Below, piece after piece: positions 60,292-64,000 of a DNA stretch of 64,000 nt (the stretch's first letter is position 1; the number at the start of each line of letters is the position of its first letter). Source of the stretch: Nitrososphaerota archaeon (GTDB lineage: Archaea; Thermoproteota; Nitrososphaeria; Nitrososphaerales; Gagatemarchaeaceae); contig JAFLYY010000001.1 in the NCBI GenBank assembly GCA_029785825.1, positions 1,085,374-1,149,373 on the forward strand, given 5' to 3'. A model generated the notes under the pieces. The model saw only the letters and a list, made by a program, of their open reading frames with translations, was not told the DNA's origin and made no database searches. The position numbers were made by a program, and so were the translations under genes.

Positions 60292-61005
60292 TCAGCTCGA
60301 GAGGTCATCTTCGCCCAGAGGCGAGGCCCTTCTGTAGAAGATGTCTCCGCTGGGATCCGGGTGACGCCGGACGATCCCTTGTGAGGCCAGCATGTCGCAC
60401 GTAGTCTGCACTTCGTCTGGGTCTAGTTCGACCTTGAACTGATCTTCGACCTCCTCCTCGACTTCAAGCACACCCTTCTCCTGCATGTCCGAAAGGACCC
60501 TGACTATTTTGCCCGCGAGAGTTGCCGTCGAAGGTGGTTCGGGGATGGCGACAAGCTTCTGTCGCCCCGCCTTGAGATTATCGATTATGGGGGCCCAGTC
60601 CTTCAACCCCTTTCCCCTTCGCTCTTCCGCCTGAACTATCAAGAACGATCGCTTAGTACCGTTGTCCTCCCAGTCCAGTTCGAAGCCAGGCCTCTCTAGC
60701 CGTCCTCCATGTGGCCTGACGGATTCGATTGATGGAATAGGGATGAATATGTTTGGCGGCCTTTGCGGTATCTGGTCGATGCCTTTGACTTCCGAAAAGA
60801 CGAAGTTGGCCTCGAAGATGCCTACCGGGAGCTCCACCGACTTCTCATCTGTGCAAACGAAGATCAACCTTCTGTCAGTCAGGACCAACGTACCTTCGAC
60901 CTCGCCGAATCCGAAGTCAGCCTCCAACTCCTTCCTGGCACCGGTCATGCTCAGGGTGGCCCCCTGTTCTTGCGCCAGTATGACTTCTGAAGACTGGCCG
61001 CTCAA
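60292..61005 (-). CDS. GRAM/PH-like protein with C-terminal winged helix
   Basis: About 237 residues. VEGTLVLTDRRLIFVCTDE is typical of GRAM/PH-like lipid- or protein-binding folds, followed by a basic surface part and a C-terminal helix-turn-helix-like end (TCDMLASQGIVRRHPD). TTG 61005 lies 26 nt after CTTATAATG (about 61029-61036), so the longer frame to 61161 is rejected. Family unknown; it may be a membrane-associated regulator. Alone between repeat copies B and C. Confidence 0.7.
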   Translation of the reverse strand: MSGQSSEVILAQEQGATLSMTGARKELEADFGFGEVEGTLVLTDRRLIFVCTDEKSVELPVGIFEANFVFSEVKGIDQIPQRPPNIFIPIPSIESVRPHGGRLERPGFELDWEDNGTKRSFLIVQAEERRGKGLKDWAPIIDNLKAGRQKLVAIPEPPSTATLAGKIVRVLSDMQEKGVLEVEEEVEDQFKVELDPDEVQTTCDMLASQGIVRRHPDPSGDIFYRRASPLGEDDLSS

Positions 61006-61198
61006 GCTGGAGTTCCGTTCAGTGGGAGCATTATAAGTGAATCGAGCGTTGGACAGAGCGTGTCCCGACACTAAGATGCCACGATACCCCCGCGCGCGAA
61101 TGGGACTTTGCAATTCGATGACTTGAGGTGTCAGACGACCCCGGAAGATTCTTTGGAGCAACTAGCCGTAATCAGGCTCTGATGGCCAGACAGAACCC

Positions 61199-61258
61199 AT
61201 TCTGAGCGATTCCATGACGGGCCCGGCGGGGCCCCGACCCATTATGGGTTCGAATCCT
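61199..61258 (+). repeat. Dispersed repeat, copy C
   Basis: The fullest copy: ATTCTGAGCGATTCCATG, CGGGCCCGGCGGGGCC, CGACCCATTATGGGTTCGAA. Two internal palindromic parts (GGGCCC... and ACCCATTATGGGT) could form hairpins. It separates the GRAM-like unit from the acyl-CoA synthetase unit. Confidence 0.75.
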
Positions 61259-61375
61259 TGCCACCACGCAAATTCGCGCTCTCTCGTTTGCGGCGAGCAG
61301 GTTCGTTATGCCGGGGCATATGCCGTATATATGACGACGCCCGTACGATGGCCTGAGCCGTCATTGGAAGGCACA

Positions 61376-63019
61376 ATGATGGATTATCCGTTGACGCTTC
61401 CGCGCGTTTTGGAACACGCCGCCAAGATATTCGGCAAGACCGAAATTGCTTCGAGGATGCCTGACAGGTCGATTCACCGGGAGACGTATGTCGACCTGCA
61501 CCGGCGGGCCAGGGCGCTGGGCCGGGCTCTACAGGACGCCGGGCTCAAGAGGGGGGACCGTGTCGCGACCCTCATGTGGAACCACTACGCGCACATGGAA
61601 ACTTACTTCGGGGCGCCGGCAGCCGGGGGCGTCCTCCACACTCTTAACCTCAGGCTGCATCCGAACGACATCGCCTACATAGCTAATCACGCTTCCGACA
61701 GGTTCCTCGTCTTGGACGACGTCCTTCTCCCGCTCTTCGACAAGTTCAGCAGGGCCGTGAACTTCGAAAGGGTGCTTGTGGTGCCTCTGACAGGGAAGCC
61801 GGTCCCGCCGCCCTACCTCAACTACGAGGAGTTCCTCAAGGGTGCCAAAGGGGAACTGGAATATCCTGACCTTGACGAGAAAGAGGCTGCGGCCATGTGC
61901 TACACGTCCGGGACCACGGGCCGTCCCAGGGGGGTGGTCTACTCCCACAGAGCCATCTACCTGCACTCCCTCGGCCTGCTCCTGAGCGACTTCACCGGCC
62001 TGTCCAGCCGGGACACGCTCTGCCCTGTAGTACCCATGTTCCACGCCAACGCCTGGGGCCTCCCCTTCGCGGCTCCCATGGTGGGGACGAAGCTCGTCTA
62101 CCCTGGTCCGTATCTTGACCCTCCGAGCCTCCTGGACCTCTTCGAGCAGGAACGAGTCACTGTGACGGCCGGTGTGCCGAGCATATGGCTTGGGATGATC
62201 GGCACTCTTCAGAAGGAGCCGGCCAGGTGGTCTTTGGCGAAGGGGATGAAGATGATAGTCGGGGGGTCCGCCGTGCCGGAGAGCATGATCCGAGCCTACG
62301 ATAAGTTCGGCCTACGGGTGATACAAGCCTGGGGGATGACCGAGACGGCGCCTCTGGGCACGCTGAGCTTCCTGAAGGGAGGGATGGACTCCCTGACCGA
62401 TGACGAGAAGTATGGTTACAGAGCCAAGCAGGGGATACCCGCCCCCCTGGTGGAGGTCCGCGTGGTCAACGACAGGGGGATGGCCCCCTGGGACGGCAAG
62501 ACGACAGGAGAACTGCAGGTCCGTGGGCCCTGGGTCGCGGCCAGATACCACAACCTCCCGGAGGCGGGCGAGAACTGGAGCGAAGATGGGTGGTTCAGGA
62601 CAGGTGACGTCGCGGCTATTGACGCAGAAGGCTACGTCAGAATCACGGACAGGATCAAGGACCTCATAAAATCAGGAGGAGAATGGATAAGCTCGGTGGA
62701 CGTGGAGAACGCGATCATGGGCCACCCGGCCGTCGCCGAAGCCGCGGTCGTCGCTGTCCCGCATCCGAAGTGGCAGGAAAGGCCGCTGGCCGTGGTAGTC
62801 CTGAGGGCAGACTTCAAGGGGAAGGTGCAGCCGGACGAGCTGAGGTCGTTCATCGCCCCGAAGTTCGCGAGCTGGTGGCTCCCCGACGCGATAGTCTTCG
62901 CCGACGAGCTCCCCAAGACCGGGACAGGCAAGGTGGCGAAGATACTCCTGCGCGACCAGTACAAGGAATGGAAGTGGGCCGAGCCCCCTGTTCCTCGGGA
63001 CACGGCACCGTCGATGTGA
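61376..63019 (+). CDS. AMP-forming acyl-CoA synthetase
   Basis: Adenylating enzyme of 547 residues activating a fatty or other carboxylic acid. A3 motif YTSGTTGRPRGVVYSH, A5 WGMTETAP, A7 EDGWFRTGDVA, A8 GYVRITDRIKDLIKSGGEW and the catalytic Lys in PKTGTGKVAK are intact. ATG 61376 has GGAAGG 5 nt upstream and a TATATA box near 61326-61331, so unlike most genes here it has a short leader. The frame from 61214 starts inside repeat C and is rejected. Alone between copies C and D. Confidence 0.96.
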   Translation: MMDYPLTLPRVLEHAAKIFGKTEIASRMPDRSIHRETYVDLHRRARALGRALQDAGLKRGDRVATLMWNHYAHMETYFGAPAAGGVLHTLNLRLHPNDIAYIANHASDRFLVLDDVLLPLFDKFSRAVNFERVLVVPLTGKPVPPPYLNYEEFLKGAKGELEYPDLDEKEAAAMCYTSGTTGRPRGVVYSHRAIYLHSLGLLLSDFTGLSSRDTLCPVVPMFHANAWGLPFAAPMVGTKLVYPGPYLDPPSLLDLFEQERVTVTAGVPSIWLGMIGTLQKEPARWSLAKGMKMIVGGSAVPESMIRAYDKFGLRVIQAWGMTETAPLGTLSFLKGGMDSLTDDEKYGYRAKQGIPAPLVEVRVVNDRGMAPWDGKTTGELQVRGPWVAARYHNLPEAGENWSEDGWFRTGDVAAIDAEGYVRITDRIKDLIKSGGEWISSVDVENAIMGHPAVAEAAVVAVPHPKWQERPLAVVVLRADFKGKVQPDELRSFIAPKFASWWLPDAIVFADELPKTGTGKVAKILLRDQYKEWKWAEPPVPRDTAPSM

Positions 63020-63572
63020 CAGACTACCACGCCCGAGCCCAAGGACCTCTGGCCACAAGGATTCTCCAACCTCGGGCCACCACCATCGCAGAAGCACCGG
63101 AGAGGAGATTACGTAGTTCACAGTGTTGGAGCCAGGAGATGATTCCGGACCATTGGGTTCTGCTTCTCGACTCTGACATCTATCATGACGACAACGGTGA
63201 AAGCGCAAGCTGCAGCCAACCATTCCCGATTGACACCGCTAACCTCGCAGGTCGTTGTACCTTGAGGGCCTGGGTGTCACCGCCCCCAGCGCCGGCATTG
63301 GGTTGGCACCCGTTTGACCTGCTGCAGAAGAGGTTGGATCAGGCTATGTCTGTCAAACAGAGTTCGTTCTGAGCTGTGTCATCACGGGCCCGGTGGGGTT
63401 CGCGACAGAAGTGTAACAAATACCTTCCTTTTTTCTTTCACATTGCTTGTCATATGAGTGAATCGGGTTCGATTCCGGAGGGATGCGATCAAGAAATTGA
63501 GTGGGTCCGACGCCAAAGCAGACTCGCATCACTGCGCTGAGTAGAAAAAAAGAGGAGAAGATGGTTTGTTCG
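63020..63572. other. Intergenic region with repeat copy D
   Basis: About 550 bases. No convincing gene. It contains repeat D and a pyrimidine-rich stretch CCTTCCTTTTTTCTTTCAC near 63423-63441. Confidence 0.45.
63366..63405 (+). repeat. Dispersed repeat, copy D (partial)
   Basis: GTTCTGAGC, then ATCACGGGCCCGGTGGGGTTCG. It has the first two thirds of copy C but lacks the CCCATTATGGGTTCG core. It closes the acyl-CoA synthetase unit. Confidence 0.6.
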
Positions 63573-63842
63573 CTACGGACAGGCGGAGTTGCCTACCGCG
63601 GTGAACATGCCCAGATTTCCTTGTAGATGGAAGAAGTCCAGACCGGGGGTCCCGTCGTGAGACATCGGACCCGAATTGAAGTTCATCATTGCGGCAGAAT
63701 TCGACATGTTCATTGCGCCGCAAACCCCGTTGTTGGATGGCGAAGTCGCGAAGGTTGCTGGACTGATGGAGAAGGTCGTCAGGAGCGCGAAGGCTGCAAG
63801 GAGAGTCAGGGCAACTGTTTTTTGGACAGTGATTTTCTTCAT
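63573..63842 (-). CDS. Small secreted protein
   Basis: An 89-residue protein with a clear signal peptide (MKKITVQKTVALTLLAAF, cleavage near ATFA). The mature part is about 57 residues, rich in Asn, Ser, Met and Gly, with two cysteines (near positions 41 and 88) that could form a disulfide. No family recognised. ATG 63842. Single gene at the window end. Confidence 0.7.
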   Translation of the reverse strand: MKKITVQKTVALTLLAAFALLTTFSISPATFATSPSNNGVCGAMNMSNSAAMMNFNSGPMSHDGTPGLDFFHLQGNLGMFTAVGNSACP

Positions 63843-64000
63843 GCACCAGGAGCGGCGGACGAAAAATAGTTACCCATTTTTCCGCTGGTTTGCTACCTCG
63901 GGATTCGCCGGGAGGCGCGGCTCGGGGACCGGAAGAGAGGACCATCCCTTTCAGACCCGTTTCCGGCCCAGACATGCCAAAATCTTGCGCTTTTCAAGAT

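Noticed and set aside
61214-61375. N-terminal extension of the acyl-CoA synthetase from ATG 61214.
   Set aside because: It begins inside repeat C and reads through the promoter; ATG 61376 has a ribosome binding site and starts the fold correctly.
63460-63490. GAATCGGGTTCGATTCCGGAGG resembles a stretch of eukaryotic 18S rRNA.
   Set aside because: Only about 16-20 bases match and no rRNA sequence surrounds it; chance similarity to a GC-rich stem is more likely.

Overview
The window looks like archaeal chromosome. It carries an archaeal single-fold histone, ribosomal protein eS17, archaeal-type triosephosphate isomerase, a DhnA-type class I aldolase, a KEOPS Cgi121-like protein, a Sua5/TsaC-like enzyme, and a tRNA that appears to hold an intron after position 37. 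Many genes have a TATA-like box about 25-30 nt before the start codon and little or no leader. The G+C-rich sequence, gene set and surface proteins suggest a heterotrophic member of the TACK group, perhaps a non-ammonia-oxidising Nitrososphaeria or Bathyarchaeia-like lineage. The lineage is inference; no rRNA gene was found to settle it.

Layout. 1-4.0 kb: an archaeal Tad/Epd-like pilus cluster (secretion ATPase cut by the window edge, two TadB/C-like membrane proteins, a tiny class III pilin, a HerA/VirB4-like ATPase). 4.2-9.1 kb: methyltransferase, VapBC, a P-loop kinase, MsrA, a degenerate SelB-like factor and a membrane protein. 9.5-14.8 kb: an ABC exporter, a STAND-type regulator and a CopD-like protein. 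15.0-27.0 kb: a giant 3399-residue cell-surface protein and a beta-helix surface protein, with a broken duplicate of the CopD gene between them. 27.1-29.0 kb: an SDR and a small membrane protein lying between a tRNA-Glu gene and a 16-bp copy of its 3' end.

29.0-41.3 kb is mostly core: histone, TatD, eS17, SerK-like kinase, a ubiquitin-like protein ending in Gly-Gly, Cgi121, THUMP, Sua5, then TpiA, GdhA, a 6-phosphofructokinase with pyrophosphate-type active-site residues, class I aldolase, a PadR-controlled drug-type ABC exporter, an RHH-ferredoxin fusion and a thioredoxin-like protein. 41.4-51.5 kb is visibly poorer in G+C and ends at tRNA-Gln. It reads as a defence island: an FRG-domain/DUF262 pair, a duplicated zinc-motif protein, two membrane proteins, a three-gene AAA ATPase / unknown / DUF3800 operon, and a methyltransferase-endonuclease pair with an RHH protein. 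51.6-57.5 kb returns to core genes (aminotransferase, HAD phosphatase, ArgS) plus a G1-type secreted peptidase and small proteins.

57.6-63.4 kb contains decayed genes and then three single-gene units (SDR, GRAM-like protein, acyl-CoA synthetase) separated by four related, same-orientation repeats with a tRNA T-arm-like core. This cassette-like array and the three-gene operon at 46.3-48.9 kb are the best candidates for undescribed systems.
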